A stretch of 64,000 nucleotides of DNA from Paenibacillus sp. FSL R5-0517 (GCF_037974355.1 NZ_CP150235.1:1984001-2048000), one strand, 5' to 3'. Shown: positions 20,961 to 31,652, counted from the stretch's first letter. Notes: generated from the letters alone by a model not told the origin. A program made the numbers and translations.

Positions 20961-23441
20961 GTGGAGCACCTACATGGTACGTACAACTTAGAACTTGTTA
21001 TTTTATCCTATATTATTGCATCGTTAGCTTCGTACGCAGCCCTTGACCTTGCAGGCCGTGTAAGTCAGGCTAGCGGGATGGCGCGGAATGTATGGCTTAC
21101 CTGCGGTGCAGTCTCGATGGGGCTGGGGATCTGGTCCATGCATTTCGTAGGTATGCTGGCTTTTGTTCTGCCTACGCAAGTCTCCTATTCCACCGGTAAG
21201 GTTGTTTTATCTGTTCTACTTGCTATTGTCGCATCAGGGGTAGCCTTGAACATTGCGGGAAGACAATCGGGCAGGATTAGCAAGCTCATGATTGCTGGAG
21301 TGCTTATGACAGTCGGAATCAGCTCAATGCATTATGTGGGAATGGCAGCGATGTCGACTCCGGTTACATATGAACCTGGCAGAGTGATGTTATCCATTCT
21401 GATTGCAGCACTTGCTTCATTTGCGGCACTATGGCTCATGTTTTTCTTCCGATATCATCAATCCAGACATACCTGGGTTTACAAGATGGGCAGCGGTCTT
21501 ATTATGGGTGTTGGAATCTCTGGCATGCACTATACTGGGATGTCAGCCGCACAGTTCCATCATTCACATGCCTCGATGGCAAGTTCAGGGATGCAGATTG
21601 AACCCGGTATTCTCGCCTACCTGATCGCATCGGGCACATTTATTGCCTTGGGCTTGACGTTATTCGGCATATTTATCAACCAGCGTATGTCCCAGAAGGA
21701 TCGACGGATTCATGAGAACGAGCAATGGTATCAGGCCCTGTATCATAATCATTCGGATGCGATCATTTCAGTAGACAAGGAAGGCATTGTCAAAGGCATT
21801 AATGCTGCAGTAACAACAATCACCGGTTATCCTGAAACAAGGGTCATGAATCGTTCCATTGATGAGATTGTTCAGCAGATCGATATAGAATGGATCAGTG
21901 AATTCGATTCCATTGATTGGGATGATCATGGGATGGAGCAGATGCATTACATGGCCAAGATGAGAGACGTGCGGGGTGAACTTCTGGACCTTAGTATTGT
22001 TGTAGTCCCGGTTGTCATTGATGGTAATCATGTGGGAAGCCACATTCTGATCAAAGACATTACGGAGGAGAAGCAGGCTCAGGAGAATATTCGTCACCAA
22101 GCTTTGCATGATCCGTTGACGGGGCTGCCCAATCGGCGCAAGCTGGATGAGGTGCTGGCATGTACAATCCAATCTTCAGAAGAAAAAGGACATTCGTTTG
22201 CTGTTATGGTGATGGATATAGACCGATTCAAGATGATAAATGACTCTTTGGGACACTCCGTTGGAGATGTATTTCTAAGAGAAGTCAGCAACCGGATTAT
22301 GAAAGCCATAGAGGCTTCTGATCCCTTGGCTATGGAGAATGTCATGCTGGCCCGCATGGGCGGTGACGAGTTCACACTCGTTGTGACCCATGATCAAGCG
22401 ACAGAGGTAAGAGTGGCAGAACTTGCTAAACAGATTGTTGAAGCCATTCAGTTACCCTATCGCTTGAAGGAAAATGACTTTTACGTGACCGCCAGCATTG
22501 GAATTGCGATGTATCCCCATCATGGAGTGGGCGTCGATGCTTTGCTGAAACATGCGGACTCCGCCATGTATGAAGTGAAGAAGAATGGCAAAAATGGCTT
22601 CCAATTTTACACGGCCCAACTGGATTCGGAACTTTATGAACGCATTGAGCTGGAAGGATACCTGCGTAAAGCGTTGGAACGCGATGAGATGGTTCTGTAC
22701 TATCAACCGCAGATTCGTACCGAGGATAGTCGTATGATTGGTGTCGAGGCTCTTATACGTTGGAACCATCCACTCAAAGGGCTGCTTGCACCCAATGTGT
22801 TCATCCCGCTTGCAGAAGAGACAGGTATGATCTATGAGATTGGGAAATGGACGCTGCGCGAAGCGTGCAGGCAGATGAAGCTCTGGCATGCCAGCGGTGG
22901 GCCGCTCATTCCGGTATCGGTAAACTTGTCCAGCCAGCAGTTCCATCAATCCAACCTGGTAGAACAGGTCAAGAATGCACTCTTGGAGACAGGACTGGAG
23001 GCACGTTATCTGGAGCTGGAGATTACAGAGAGCATGATGATGGATGCAACGGTATCTACAGCAATTCTGAATGAACTTAATGCACTGGGTGTCAAAATCA
23101 GCTTGGATGATTTCGGTACGGGATACAGTTCCCTGAGTTATCTGAAGCATTTCCCGATTCACAAGCTTAAGATTGATCGTTCATTCGTGACGGACATTAC
23201 AGAGAGTCACAGCGATCAGGCGATTGTGGCGACCATTATATCGATGGCACAGAATCTCAAGATGGAAGTGATTGCCGAAGGCATTGAGACGAAAGGCCAA
23301 CTCGATATTCTGATGCAGAATGACTGCCGGGAGATTCAGGGATATTATTTCAGTCGTCCACTGCCCGCAAGTGAAGTGGAACATGACTTTTTTGTGCCGC
23401 TGCGATTGCAGGGGACTGGTTCACCAGCGTTACCTTCCTAA
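20961..23441 (+). CDS. MHYT-PAS-GGDEF-EAL membrane protein, cyclic-di-GMP metabolism
   Basis: This 826-aa protein has seven predicted N-terminal spans forming an MHYT sensor, with the repeated motif at Met60-His61, Met123-His124 and Met189-His190, thought to bind metal and a diatomic gas. A PAS domain (about 260-370), a GGDEF domain with intact GGDEF at 467-471 and an EAL domain with Glu596-Ala-Leu follow. Both catalytic signatures look intact, so it may make and break c-di-GMP. The architecture matches Bacillus YkoW. GTG 20961 has AAAGGA 8 bases upstream. Confidence 0.92.
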   Translation: MEHLHGTYNLELVILSYIIASLASYAALDLAGRVSQASGMARNVWLTCGAVSMGLGIWSMHFVGMLAFVLPTQVSYSTGKVVLSVLLAIVASGVALNIAGRQSGRISKLMIAGVLMTVGISSMHYVGMAAMSTPVTYEPGRVMLSILIAALASFAALWLMFFFRYHQSRHTWVYKMGSGLIMGVGISGMHYTGMSAAQFHHSHASMASSGMQIEPGILAYLIASGTFIALGLTLFGIFINQRMSQKDRRIHENEQWYQALYHNHSDAIISVDKEGIVKGINAAVTTITGYPETRVMNRSIDEIVQQIDIEWISEFDSIDWDDHGMEQMHYMAKMRDVRGELLDLSIVVVPVVIDGNHVGSHILIKDITEEKQAQENIRHQALHDPLTGLPNRRKLDEVLACTIQSSEEKGHSFAVMVMDIDRFKMINDSLGHSVGDVFLREVSNRIMKAIEASDPLAMENVMLARMGGDEFTLVVTHDQATEVRVAELAKQIVEAIQLPYRLKENDFYVTASIGIAMYPHHGVGVDALLKHADSAMYEVKKNGKNGFQFYTAQLDSELYERIELEGYLRKALERDEMVLYYQPQIRTEDSRMIGVEALIRWNHPLKGLLAPNVFIPLAEETGMIYEIGKWTLREACRQMKLWHASGGPLIPVSVNLSSQQFHQSNLVEQVKNALLETGLEARYLELEITESMMMDATVSTAILNELNALGVKISLDDFGTGYSSLSYLKHFPIHKLKIDRSFVTDITESHSDQAIVATIISMAQNLKMEVIAEGIETKGQLDILMQNDCREIQGYYFSRPLPASEVEHDFFVPLRLQGTGSPALPS

Positions 23442-23453
23442 TTATGAAATGCC

Positions 23454-23497
23454 AAGCGGCAAGTTCCCGTGTGTGTTGGGAACTTGCCGCTTTTTTA
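23454..23497 (+). terminator. Terminator after the GGDEF-EAL gene
   Basis: AAGCGGCAAGTTCCC (23454-23468) and GGGAACTTGCCGCTT (23478-23492) form a perfect 15-bp stem followed by TTTTAG. Confidence 0.9.
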
Positions 23498-23578
23498 GTC
23501 TTATTTTTTATTAATCATTAATTTCATCCGTGATAAGAACATTTATATTTTCGTTTCCAATAATGATAATCCATAACC

Positions 23579-25015
23579 TCACATAAACTTGCGGTGATGC
23601 TTCTTACCATCATACGTAAACCAGATCGGTTTATCTTCCACACGTGTCTCTACATGTACCGTACGTCCCCAAAGGCGATACAGATAAGGCAGCGTGCGTT
23701 CCATGTATTTTAAATCCAGCTCGATGCCCTCATATTGATGTTTCAGTACGAGTTCACCTGTCCGCAGATAGTCAGCATCTTGCACAACCAGATAAGGTGA
23801 TCCCCCGTTGACACGTGAAAATACGAGCTGATCCCGAATGTTCTCCCAGGACTTGTCGGTGATTTTCCAGTCCGGTCCTTTTTTCTCAAATACGTAGAGG
23901 TCGAGATCTTCGGTCAATTGCTTGGTCATGTAATTGCGGATAAAAGAGGTATCGGAATCGAATTCACGTACCTCGAACATTTTGGCACGACCTTGCCCTG
24001 GTTTGCGGCCCCAACGTTCCTGTTCTTCACGGGTGGGGTTATCCCAACGCCGTTCAATATCCTCGAAAATCTTCAGTCCCAGATAATACGGATTCAGACT
24101 TTGTTTGGATGGCTGCACGACAGAGGAGTTGAGCTTCGCGAATTCAATCGTGTCTTCACTGTTCAGATCGAGTTCACGGATAATGCGTTGATGCCAGTAA
24201 GATGCCCAGCCTTCATTCATGATTTTGGTTTCCATCTGTGGCCAGAAATATAACATCTCTTCACGCATCATACTCATGATATCCCGCTGCCAGTCGGTCA
24301 ATACTTCCGAGAATTCCTGAATAAACCACATGACATCCTTCTCCGGTTCAGGCGGAAAGTGATGAACCTGAATACCTTCGGCGGGTGATTCTTCGGTCTG
24401 CACATCATCAAGTGACCAGAGATCATCATAGCGACCTTCCGGCCGGGGTGCTTTCTCACCGCGCTGCTCCCGCATTTTCATCTCCATATAGCGTTGTTTG
24501 TCCAAATGGCGGGGTTTAATCAGCTGTGGGTCTACATGCTCCTGAATGGCAATGACAGCATCGATAAATGCTTCAACGGCTTCCGTTCCATACTCCATCT
24601 CATAATTACTGATCCGATCGGCCGTAGCGGCCATGCTTTCGACCATATTACGGTTGGATTTGGAGAAGCGGGCATTGTTTTTGAAAAAATCGCAGTGGGC
24701 CAGGACGTGGGCTACGATCAATTTGTTCTGAATCAGGGAATTGCCATCCAGCAGGAAGGCATAACAAGGGTTGGAGTTGATGACAAGCTCATAAATTTTG
24801 CTGAGTCCAAAATCGTATTGCATTTTCATCTTATGAAAAGTTTTGCCGAAGCTCCAGTGACTGAAACGGGTCGGCATGCCATAAGCTCCAAAGGTATAAA
24901 TAATATCCGATGGGCAGATTTCGTACCGCATGGGGTAATAATCCAGGCCGAATCCATTGGCAATCTCCATAATCTCGGCAATGGCGTATTCGAGGTCGCG
25001 AATCTCATCTGTCAT
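23579..25015 (-). CDS. spoVR: SpoVR family protein (stage V sporulation protein R)
   Basis: This 478-aa member of the SpoVR/YcgB family is associated with spore cortex formation in Bacillus and with the PrkA pathway in other bacteria. The family core is visible in [12 protein letters not shown] and in [16 protein letters not shown]. Its start overlaps the yhbH stop by 4 bases (ATGA), so the two are one translationally coupled unit. Length and both termini fit the family. No enzymatic activity is established for it. Confidence 0.94.
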   Translation of the reverse strand: MTDEIRDLEYAIAEIMEIANGFGLDYYPMRYEICPSDIIYTFGAYGMPTRFSHWSFGKTFHKMKMQYDFGLSKIYELVINSNPCYAFLLDGNSLIQNKLIVAHVLAHCDFFKNNARFSKSNRNMVESMAATADRISNYEMEYGTEAVEAFIDAVIAIQEHVDPQLIKPRHLDKQRYMEMKMREQRGEKAPRPEGRYDDLWSLDDVQTEESPAEGIQVHHFPPEPEKDVMWFIQEFSEVLTDWQRDIMSMMREEMLYFWPQMETKIMNEGWASYWHQRIIRELDLNSEDTIEFAKLNSSVVQPSKQSLNPYYLGLKIFEDIERRWDNPTREEQERWGRKPGQGRAKMFEVREFDSDTSFIRNYMTKQLTEDLDLYVFEKKGPDWKITDKSWENIRDQLVFSRVNGGSPYLVVQDADYLRTGELVLKHQYEGIELDLKYMERTLPYLYRLWGRTVHVETRVEDKPIWFTYDGKKHHRKFM

Positions 25016-26181
25016 CTAACGCTGCCTCCTTCCCTTTTCTGGAAAAAGCTGCGCAAAGCTTTGTACACTTCGCCTTTTTCTTTGATCACATAATACATGA
25101 ACTGATCCATCTTGATATGACGGTAAGCTGACATCAGTGTGCTGCTGCGGTTGTACTGATTCACCTCGCCGTACCCAAACATGTTGCTACGCTTCATTAA
25201 CTCCCCGATCAGCTTCACACACCGTTCGTTATCCGAGGTTAGATTATCCCCGTCAGAGAAGTGGAAAGGGTAGATGTTGTAGCTTGAAGGTGGGTAACGG
25301 CTGTCGATAATATCCAACGCCTTCATATATACAGAGGAGCAGATGGTGCCTCCGCTCTCGCCACGGGTAAAGAACTCTTCTTCAGTAACTTCCTTGGCTT
25401 CCGTATGATGGGCGAGGAAAACAATCTCGACTTTCTCATACTGACGGCGTAGAAAACGGGTCATCCAGAAGAAAAAGCTGCGCGCGCAATATTTCTCGAA
25501 CGAACCCATGGACCCGGATGTATCCATCATGGCAATAATAACGGCATTGGATTGTGGAATAATCTTGTCTTCCCATGTCTTGTAGCGCAGGTCATCCGGA
25601 CTGATATGATGGATGCCCGGCGTACCGGTTGTTGCATTGCGACGCAGATTCTCCAGAATGGTACGTTTCTTGTCAATATTGGACTGCATGCCTTTTTTGC
25701 GAATATCGTTGAATACCACCGTATGTGTCTCAATCAAGTCTTTATCTTTCTGCTTCAGATCGGGTAATTCCAGCTCAGCGAAGAGCATATCTTCCAATTC
25801 CTCAATACTAACTTCGGCTTCCACAATATCATGGCCCGGCTGATCACCAGCCTTTTCGCCTTTGCCGGGTTTCTGCGAAGCAGAGGGATCACGACCGATG
25901 ACGTCTCCGACCTGACTGTCACCGTCTCCTTGACCGACATGTTTTTGCTTCTGGTAGTTATACACAAAACGGTACTCATCCAGACTGCGGATTGGTACCT
26001 TGATGATTTGTTTTCCATCAGACATGATGATGTTTTCTTCCGTAATCAGATCAGGCAGATTCTGCTTGATGACATCTTTCACCTTTTGCTGATGGCGCTG
26101 TTGGTCCTGGTACCCTTTGCGGTGAAGCGACCAATCTTCCTTCGACACGACGAACGAGTAAGGCTGGTGTGAATTTGACAT
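25012..26181 (-). CDS. yhbH: YhbH/YeaH family protein (DUF444, vWA-like)
   Basis: This 389-aa sporulation-associated protein has a charged, Gly-rich central linker (about 85-120) and a C-terminal von Willebrand A-like domain. The metal-ion-dependent adhesion motif is DTSGS, with Asp220, Ser222 and Ser224. The frame opens at 26196, but ATG 26181 ([17 protein letters not shown]) has GGGGGGT just upstream and matches the family. Family members work with PrkA; here the prkA gene is about 10 kb away and the partner SpoVR is directly downstream. Confidence 0.93.
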   Translation of the reverse strand: MSNSHQPYSFVVSKEDWSLHRKGYQDQQRHQQKVKDVIKQNLPDLITEENIIMSDGKQIIKVPIRSLDEYRFVYNYQKQKHVGQGDGDSQVGDVIGRDPSASQKPGKGEKAGDQPGHDIVEAEVSIEELEDMLFAELELPDLKQKDKDLIETHTVVFNDIRKKGMQSNIDKKRTILENLRRNATTGTPGIHHISPDDLRYKTWEDKIIPQSNAVIIAMMDTSGSMGSFEKYCARSFFFWMTRFLRRQYEKVEIVFLAHHTEAKEVTEEEFFTRGESGGTICSSVYMKALDIIDSRYPPSSYNIYPFHFSDGDNLTSDNERCVKLIGELMKRSNMFGYGEVNQYNRSSTLMSAYRHIKMDQFMYYVIKEKGEVYKALRSFFQKREGGSVR

Positions 26182-26482
26182 GTAGGCACCCCCCATTGAT
26201 TACGCGGCACAGTTTGGCCTGTCGGTAATTAAGTATATTCACGGGCGAGGACGATATGTGATGAGAGTGGATATAAAATGATACAATTACACAAGTTCAC
26301 CTCAGAGGTAAGGTGTGTCGTAAGAACAGAACGGCTCCATTTTTTACATAAACAGTGAACAAGTGTGATATCCTTCCTTTACAATAGGAGAAAGACATCG
26401 ATCTGGCATCTGATAGAGGTTGTTTAAAAAGTCCACTTTTGATTCTCTAAACACAGACTATAGAGATGCATGAAAAGGAAGG

Positions 26483-27814
26483 ATGTATGTGAATAAAAAG
26501 GCGATCAAGGCTTGGATTATGTATGATTGGGCCAACTCGGCATATGCGACAACTGTGCTGGCAGCAGTACTGCCTGTATTCTATGCTTCGGTTGCTGCGG
26601 CTACGCTGGATACAGATACGGCCGCATCCTACCTGGCCTATACCCATTCCATTGGCATGTTGTGCGTAGCTCTGCTAACACCGTTGCTTGGCACGCTGGC
26701 TGATTTGTCAGGACGAAAGGGCGACTTCCTGCGTGTATTTGCAATCATTGGTGTCCTTGCCACATTGGGATTCAGCGCAATCGGAGAAGGGGACTGGTTA
26801 CTTGCTTCTGCCTTATTGATCATATCTACGATTGGTTTTGCAGGTGGTAATACCTTTTACGATGCCATGCTGCCGGATCTGGTACCTGTGGAACGAAGAG
26901 ACATGATATCTTCCAAAGGTTATGCCTATGGTTACATTGGAGGAGGTTTGCTATTTGCAGTGAACATGCTGATGATTCAGCAACCGGGCTGGTTCGGGAT
27001 GAGCAGTACACTGGCAGGCACAAGACTAGCTTTTATCTCCGTGTCGCTATGGTGGTTATTGTTCTCGATACCAATTTTTCGTCATGCTCCGAAACGGCCA
27101 GCATCACCGGATCTGCCCGGCACGTGGAAAGGGTATGCTGCGGTGGGAGTTCGCAGACTGCGGCAAACCTTTCGTCAGATGCGGCGTTTTCCCCAGTTAA
27201 TCCGCATGCTGGTGGCTTTCTGGTTTTTTAATGACGGCATTAATACCATCATTCTGATGGCTACGATCTACGGGACAAGTATAGGCATAGGTACAGCCGA
27301 CTTGATGCTGGCGCTACTGTTAACCCAGTTTATCGGTTTCCCTTGCACCTTGTTACTGGGAGCCTGGGCACAGCGCTGGGGAGCGAAGCGGGTATTGATC
27401 TTCAGTTTATCTGTATACATATGTATCGTAATTCTCGGTTATTTCATGACACAAGCGATTCACTTCTATATGCTCGCTGGATTGGTTGGTGTCGTGCAGG
27501 GTGTAAGTCAATCCACAGCTCGTTCCATGTTCAGCAATCTGATGCCGGCTGGCAGAACAGGTGAGTATTTTGGATTTGTGAATATTACAGGCAAATTCTC
27601 TTCGATCTTCGGTCCCTTTGTGTTTGGTTATGTTGGGCAAATAACAGGTTCTACACGTTGGGGAATTCTGTCCCTCATTTTCTTTTTCGTCGCCGGAATT
27701 GCAGTATTGTTAAATGTAAACGTACAGAAGGGAATGCAGGATGCTACTTTTGCAGATGAGGAAGAAGGGCGTAAGGGGAGTGTCGGAACTCTGCTGGGCA
27801 AAGTTCAAATGTAG
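26483..27814 (+). CDS. MFS transporter, Atg22/UMF1-like
   Basis: This 443-aa membrane protein has about 12 hydrophobic spans. It opens with the family signature (AWIMYDWANSAYATTVLAAV) and carries a second conserved stretch (FYDAMLPDLVP). Family members are efflux-type major facilitators related to yeast vacuolar Atg22 and Bacillus YxiO; the substrate is unknown. The start is ambiguous: ATG 26483 follows GGAAGG with almost no spacer, while GTG 26489 has the better spacing. Confidence 0.87.
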   Translation: MYVNKKAIKAWIMYDWANSAYATTVLAAVLPVFYASVAAATLDTDTAASYLAYTHSIGMLCVALLTPLLGTLADLSGRKGDFLRVFAIIGVLATLGFSAIGEGDWLLASALLIISTIGFAGGNTFYDAMLPDLVPVERRDMISSKGYAYGYIGGGLLFAVNMLMIQQPGWFGMSSTLAGTRLAFISVSLWWLLFSIPIFRHAPKRPASPDLPGTWKGYAAVGVRRLRQTFRQMRRFPQLIRMLVAFWFFNDGINTIILMATIYGTSIGIGTADLMLALLLTQFIGFPCTLLLGAWAQRWGAKRVLIFSLSVYICIVILGYFMTQAIHFYMLAGLVGVVQGVSQSTARSMFSNLMPAGRTGEYFGFVNITGKFSSIFGPFVFGYVGQITGSTRWGILSLIFFFVAGIAVLLNVNVQKGMQDATFADEEEGRKGSVGTLLGKVQM

Positions 27815-28247
27815 GGTCTACTGGTTAGTTTTTTGATAGGTGTCATATCCAACTTCTCGTTGGAATACTCATGGCTTCAGGCGTTGTTCTTCGCAGAACA
27901 TGTCTGAAGCTTATTCGCATTTGTGCATCGTAATCAAGTGAATCAGGAGAAAGTGCTGAAACGACAGACAGCAGAATACCATGAAAGAGTAACAATTTAT
28001 GAAAAAGTGAAAATAAAAGATTGACATGATACATTTTGTATCATAGAGTAAAACTATGAATACATACTGTATCTGAGAATTGTCGAATACAACCATGTGT
28101 TTTGCTTCATTCCCGTGTAAGATTCCGCCGGAATATTGCAAAATACTGACCAATAGCGTGCATGTTACTCGTTTTGCCAAACACAAAGGTAGAGTCTGGT
28201 CTATCCCGGCTACATATTTATACTAATGAACAGAGGAGAGGCTGCCA
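27815..28247. other. Intergenic region upstream of the lasso-peptide cluster
   Basis: No gene is seen in 433 bases. It holds the promoter/operator at 28021-28049 and a transcribed leader of about 190 bases before TTG 28248. A TATACT at 28211-28216 lacks a matching -35. Confidence 0.5.
28021..28049 (+). promoter_or_regulatory. Promoter with perfect palindromic operator, lasso cluster
   Basis: A consensus -35 TTGACA (28021-28026) and a -10 TAGAGT (28044-28049) are exactly 17 bases apart. The spacer is the palindrome TGATACA-TTT-TGTATCA. Counting one flanking pair it is a 19-bp perfect repeat (28026-28044). A dimeric repressor bound there would block transcription. Which regulator binds is unknown; no regulator gene lies in the cluster. 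Confidence 0.7.
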
Positions 28248-29516
28248 TTGATCGATGCTCAAGGTAACGGACTTGTTTTCTTACTATGTGTTCCCCGCAG
28301 TGGTAGTTCCTTATCCACCGTCATGCTGCAAAATCACAGTCGTATATTTGCCACCCAGGAAATGTGGTTTCTGATGAATCTTGTCGATTTGCCCAAGGGC
28401 GATTCACGTGCTTATGGTGGTAGCTCCATCGTTCGTCAGTTCTACAATGCCATGGTACCCGAGGATGTCTTCGAAAAGGCGTGCCGAAGTTTTGCTCTCG
28501 AGATCTACAATGGATTCCTGGAGGGTAGCGGAGCAGACTTCATCGTAGATAAATCTCCACGGTACTATTACATGCTTGAATGGCTGGATCGTCTGTTCCC
28601 TCAGTCCAAGCGCATTCATCTCCAACGTAATCCTCTGGCCATAGCTGCATCATTCAAAAAGGTAAACCGCCACACTGGAGAAGGATTCGATCTGATTCAT
28701 AGTCTGCAGAGCCCCAAATTAAATATGAAATCCGTGGATCTCACACTTGGGATGCTCCGCTTGAATGATTATTTTGCCGAACCACATTCCAATGCGTATG
28801 AGTTGCAATATGAACAATTGGTTTCTAATCCTCAGGAAGAACTTGAGAAACTATGCGCGTTTCTGGGAATTCGATATGAACAGGGTATGGAGCAGTATGG
28901 TCAGTTTCTGGACAGTGCGAAGTCTGACATGTTCTACAGTATGGGCGTGGGTGATCCATTCCTCTCTTCGCATCAAGAGGCACATCAGGGTTCTGTTAAC
29001 AACTGGAAAAACATATTAGAGCCGCGTGAAGTTGAATTGTATTGCCGTGTGATGGGGGCAGATCTGTTCCACCGGATGGGATACAGTGAACAGCTCGCAG
29101 AAGCCGAACAATGGACGGGAGTCCATTATGATGCAAGTCCTGATCAAGAGGTTATCGACCGGATCACGCATCAGTTGACAGCAGCGACTGGTTGCCAGTG
29201 GCAACCGCAATACCGAATGCAGCCAGCAGATTCTGTCGTTCATGCTCCGCCTGGGACTCCTGATGTCCAAGTTGTCGAAGAACCTGAAAAGACAGACCCT
29301 ACACTGGCTGCACTGGTCACGATCAGACAACTGCAAGCTGCATTACGGGCGGCAGATCATCGTCTGGAACGGGGATACAGTGAGCGGGAACGCCTGAAAG
29401 TTCAGTTGGCTTCTGCTCAAAGCAAAATACAGCGTATCAAATCATGGGTACCATTTGGTCATCAGATCAGCGCCTGGGCTTCACAGCGCAAGATTCTACG
29501 GGGAGGAAAGTCATGA
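28248..29516 (+). CDS. Sulfotransferase of the lasso-peptide cluster
   Basis: This 422-aa PAPS-dependent sulfotransferase has its 5'-phosphosulfate-binding loop at the N-terminus (CVPRSGSSLSTVML; Arg17, Ser18, Gly19, Ser20). The 3'-phosphate region is HLQRNPLAIAASF near residue 125. The C-terminal 70 residues form a predicted coiled coil. The start is TTG 28248 with GAGGAG at 28233-28238. Its stop overlaps the cyclase start by 4 bases, so it belongs to the cluster. Predicted role: sulfate transfer to the lasso peptide, perhaps to Tyr or another hydroxyl. The convergent APS kinase at 36603 could supply PAPS. Target and necessity are inferred. Confidence 0.85.
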   Translation: MIDAQGNGLVFLLCVPRSGSSLSTVMLQNHSRIFATQEMWFLMNLVDLPKGDSRAYGGSSIVRQFYNAMVPEDVFEKACRSFALEIYNGFLEGSGADFIVDKSPRYYYMLEWLDRLFPQSKRIHLQRNPLAIAASFKKVNRHTGEGFDLIHSLQSPKLNMKSVDLTLGMLRLNDYFAEPHSNAYELQYEQLVSNPQEELEKLCAFLGIRYEQGMEQYGQFLDSAKSDMFYSMGVGDPFLSSHQEAHQGSVNNWKNILEPREVELYCRVMGADLFHRMGYSEQLAEAEQWTGVHYDASPDQEVIDRITHQLTAATGCQWQPQYRMQPADSVVHAPPGTPDVQVVEEPEKTDPTLAALVTIRQLQAALRAADHRLERGYSERERLKVQLASAQSKIQRIKSWVPFGHQISAWASQRKILRGGKS

Positions 29517-31444
29517 GCGCCATAGCGGGAATTGTTCATAACGATGGTCAACAGGCGCTATGGGAAGACAGCTGGCGCTTGTATGCAAGCCTGGGGCATG
29601 TGCCTGCGGACACAACAGGAGTGTGGAAAGGCAACGAGGCTTTTCTTAGCTGTCATGCCCAATGGATTACACCGGAATCGGTTAGCGAGAAATTGCCTTT
29701 ATATGATGAGGAAAGTGGCCTGACGATCACGGCAGATGCCATTCTGGATAATCGGGAACAACTGGCAGATCAATTACAGATATCCAGAGCTGAACTGGCT
29801 ATGTTGGCTGATAGTGAACTGATCTTGCGTGCCTATCAGCGCTGGGGAGACGATGTAGCTGTCCGATTGCTGGGGGATTTTGTATTCGCCATATGGGATG
29901 AGCGGAATCGCAAATTGTATGCAGCGAGAGACATTACAGGCATGAGAGCTTTCTATTACCGACACGATGGTTCACGATTTGCTTTCTGCACACTCATGAA
30001 TCCGTTGCTCGGGATTGAAGGGGTACATAAAGAACTTGATGAGACCTGGCTATCTGAGTTTCTTGCCATTCCCGACATGCATGATTCAGCAGATATCAAT
30101 TCGACCGTATATCGGGGGATAAGCCAACTGCCTTCTGCACATACACTTGTCTTCCGTGAAGGCAGGCTGGAGCTGAAGCAATATCATCGTTGGGATGAAG
30201 TGGAACCTCTACGGCTCAAATCCGACGGTGAATATGTAGAAGCGTTCCGAGAGGTATTCGCTCAGGCAGTCGGATCACGATTGCGAACGCACAGGCAGGT
30301 GGCTGCCGCATTAAGTGGAGGACTGGACTCGGGGGCCGTGGTAGGTTTTGCTTCCGGAACACTGAGAAGTCAGGGCAAACGCCTGCATGCCTATAGTTAT
30401 GTTCCCGTACCGGATTTCACTGATTATACGTCAAAAACGTTGCTAGCCGATGAGAGGCCCTTCATACGTTCCACGATTAATCACGTCGGCAATATTACGG
30501 AGAACTACCTTGATTTTGAAGGCAGAAGCCCACTTAGTGAAATAGATACGTGGCTCGACATTATGGAAATGCCCTATAAATACTTTGAAAATTCATTCTG
30601 GATTCGCGGATTCTATGAAAAAGCAAGCCAGCAAGATGCAGGTATTCTGCTCACAGGCGCACGTGGTAATTTCACCATCTCCTGGGGGCCGGCTCTGGAT
30701 TATTACGCCAGTCTGCTGAAAAGTGGCCGCTGGTACCGCTGGTTCCGTGAGATGCAGCAGTATAGTGAACGGACCGGCATGCCCTTCTCCCGTATAGCCA
30801 AGATTACGGGGCGAAAGGCATATCCGGAATGGTTCAAGGCTCAGTCCAAGGGAGCAAGCAAGGCCGCATCTGTACAATTGATCCATCCTGATTTTGCGCA
30901 AAGAACGGGTGTGCTGGAACGACTCAAATCCATTATTGTTCGTCAAGGCGGTGCGCAGGCGGATGCACTCAAGGTTCGTGCCGAGAAATTCAATAACCTG
31001 GCCATTGCGAATAAAAATGGTGCCGTAGCCACAAAATGTTCTCTCCGTTATCGGGCTTGGGAACGTGACCCGACCAGTGACATCAGGGTTATTCGATTCT
31101 GTCTGTCTGTACCGATTGAACAATATGTGAAGCACGGAACGGATCGTTCATTGATTCGCCGGGCGACTTCACCCGAGTTGCCCGACAAGGTCAGACTGAA
31201 TCAGCGTGTACGGGGGGTACAACCGGCGGATTGGCTACATCGCATCATTCCAAATTGGGAGTCGTTTACGGCCGAGTTGCGTGAGTTGTGTTCTGACAGC
31301 AAGGTCGCTGGCATATTAAACACGGAGCGCATCCAATCTGCCCTGGCCAATTTTCCGAGTCCGAGACCGGAGCTCGCTTCACATCCGGATCTGCGATTGA
31401 TGATGCATAGTCTGATCGTGTACCGCTTTATTCGCAAATTTTGA
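29513..31444 (+). CDS. Lasso peptide cyclase, asparagine synthetase-like (C protein)
   Basis: This 643-aa protein is expected to adenylate the ring Asp/Glu side chain of the leaderless core and form the macrolactam. An N-terminal glutaminase-like domain lacks the catalytic Cys2 of asparagine synthetase (it begins MSAIAGIV), as usual for lasso cyclases. The ATP-pyrophosphatase domain has SGGLDS starting at Ser268. The frame is open from 29444, but ATG 29513 has GGGGAGG and couples to the sulfotransferase stop. The precursor gene follows 29 bases after the stop. Confidence 0.93.
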   Translation: MSAIAGIVHNDGQQALWEDSWRLYASLGHVPADTTGVWKGNEAFLSCHAQWITPESVSEKLPLYDEESGLTITADAILDNREQLADQLQISRAELAMLADSELILRAYQRWGDDVAVRLLGDFVFAIWDERNRKLYAARDITGMRAFYYRHDGSRFAFCTLMNPLLGIEGVHKELDETWLSEFLAIPDMHDSADINSTVYRGISQLPSAHTLVFREGRLELKQYHRWDEVEPLRLKSDGEYVEAFREVFAQAVGSRLRTHRQVAAALSGGLDSGAVVGFASGTLRSQGKRLHAYSYVPVPDFTDYTSKTLLADERPFIRSTINHVGNITENYLDFEGRSPLSEIDTWLDIMEMPYKYFENSFWIRGFYEKASQQDAGILLTGARGNFTISWGPALDYYASLLKSGRWYRWFREMQQYSERTGMPFSRIAKITGRKAYPEWFKAQSKGASKAASVQLIHPDFAQRTGVLERLKSIIVRQGGAQADALKVRAEKFNNLAIANKNGAVATKCSLRYRAWERDPTSDIRVIRFCLSVPIEQYVKHGTDRSLIRRATSPELPDKVRLNQRVRGVQPADWLHRIIPNWESFTAELRELCSDSKVAGILNTERIQSALANFPSPRPELASHPDLRLMMHSLIVYRFIRKF

Positions 31445-31473
31445 CCATGTTCACATGAAGGGAGGTGAAAACA

Positions 31474-31611
31474 ATGCAAAACGAAAAGAAAGAATGGCAA
31501 GCTCCAGCTCTTGAAGTGTTGGAAGTCAATCAAACGATGGCCGGTACTGGCTACAGACAAATTGACTGGGTAACTGATCACGATGCTGATCTGTACGATC
31601 CAACTTCCTAA
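31474..31611 (+). CDS. Lasso peptide precursor (A), paeninodin-like
   Basis: This 45-codon gene has a very strong ribosome-binding site (AAGGGAGGTG). The leader is residues 1-22 and shows the Firmicutes leader pattern W8-x2-P11-x-L13-x3-E17-x3-T21, with Thr at the penultimate position before the cut. The 23-residue core starts with Ala23 (AGTGYRQID...) and ends DLYDPTS. Asp31 is core position 9, giving a predicted Ala1-Asp9 ring as in paeninodin. The core has two Tyr (5 and 19), acidic residues and a C-terminal Ser, the site phosphorylated in paeninodin. It lies between the cyclase and kinase genes and is followed by a terminator. Confidence 0.93.
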   Translation: MQNEKKEWQAPALEVLEVNQTMAGTGYRQIDWVTDHDADLYDPTS

Positions 31612-31652
31612 GTTGTTAAGTTATTAAGTTTTAACCAGCGTCATCATACTTA

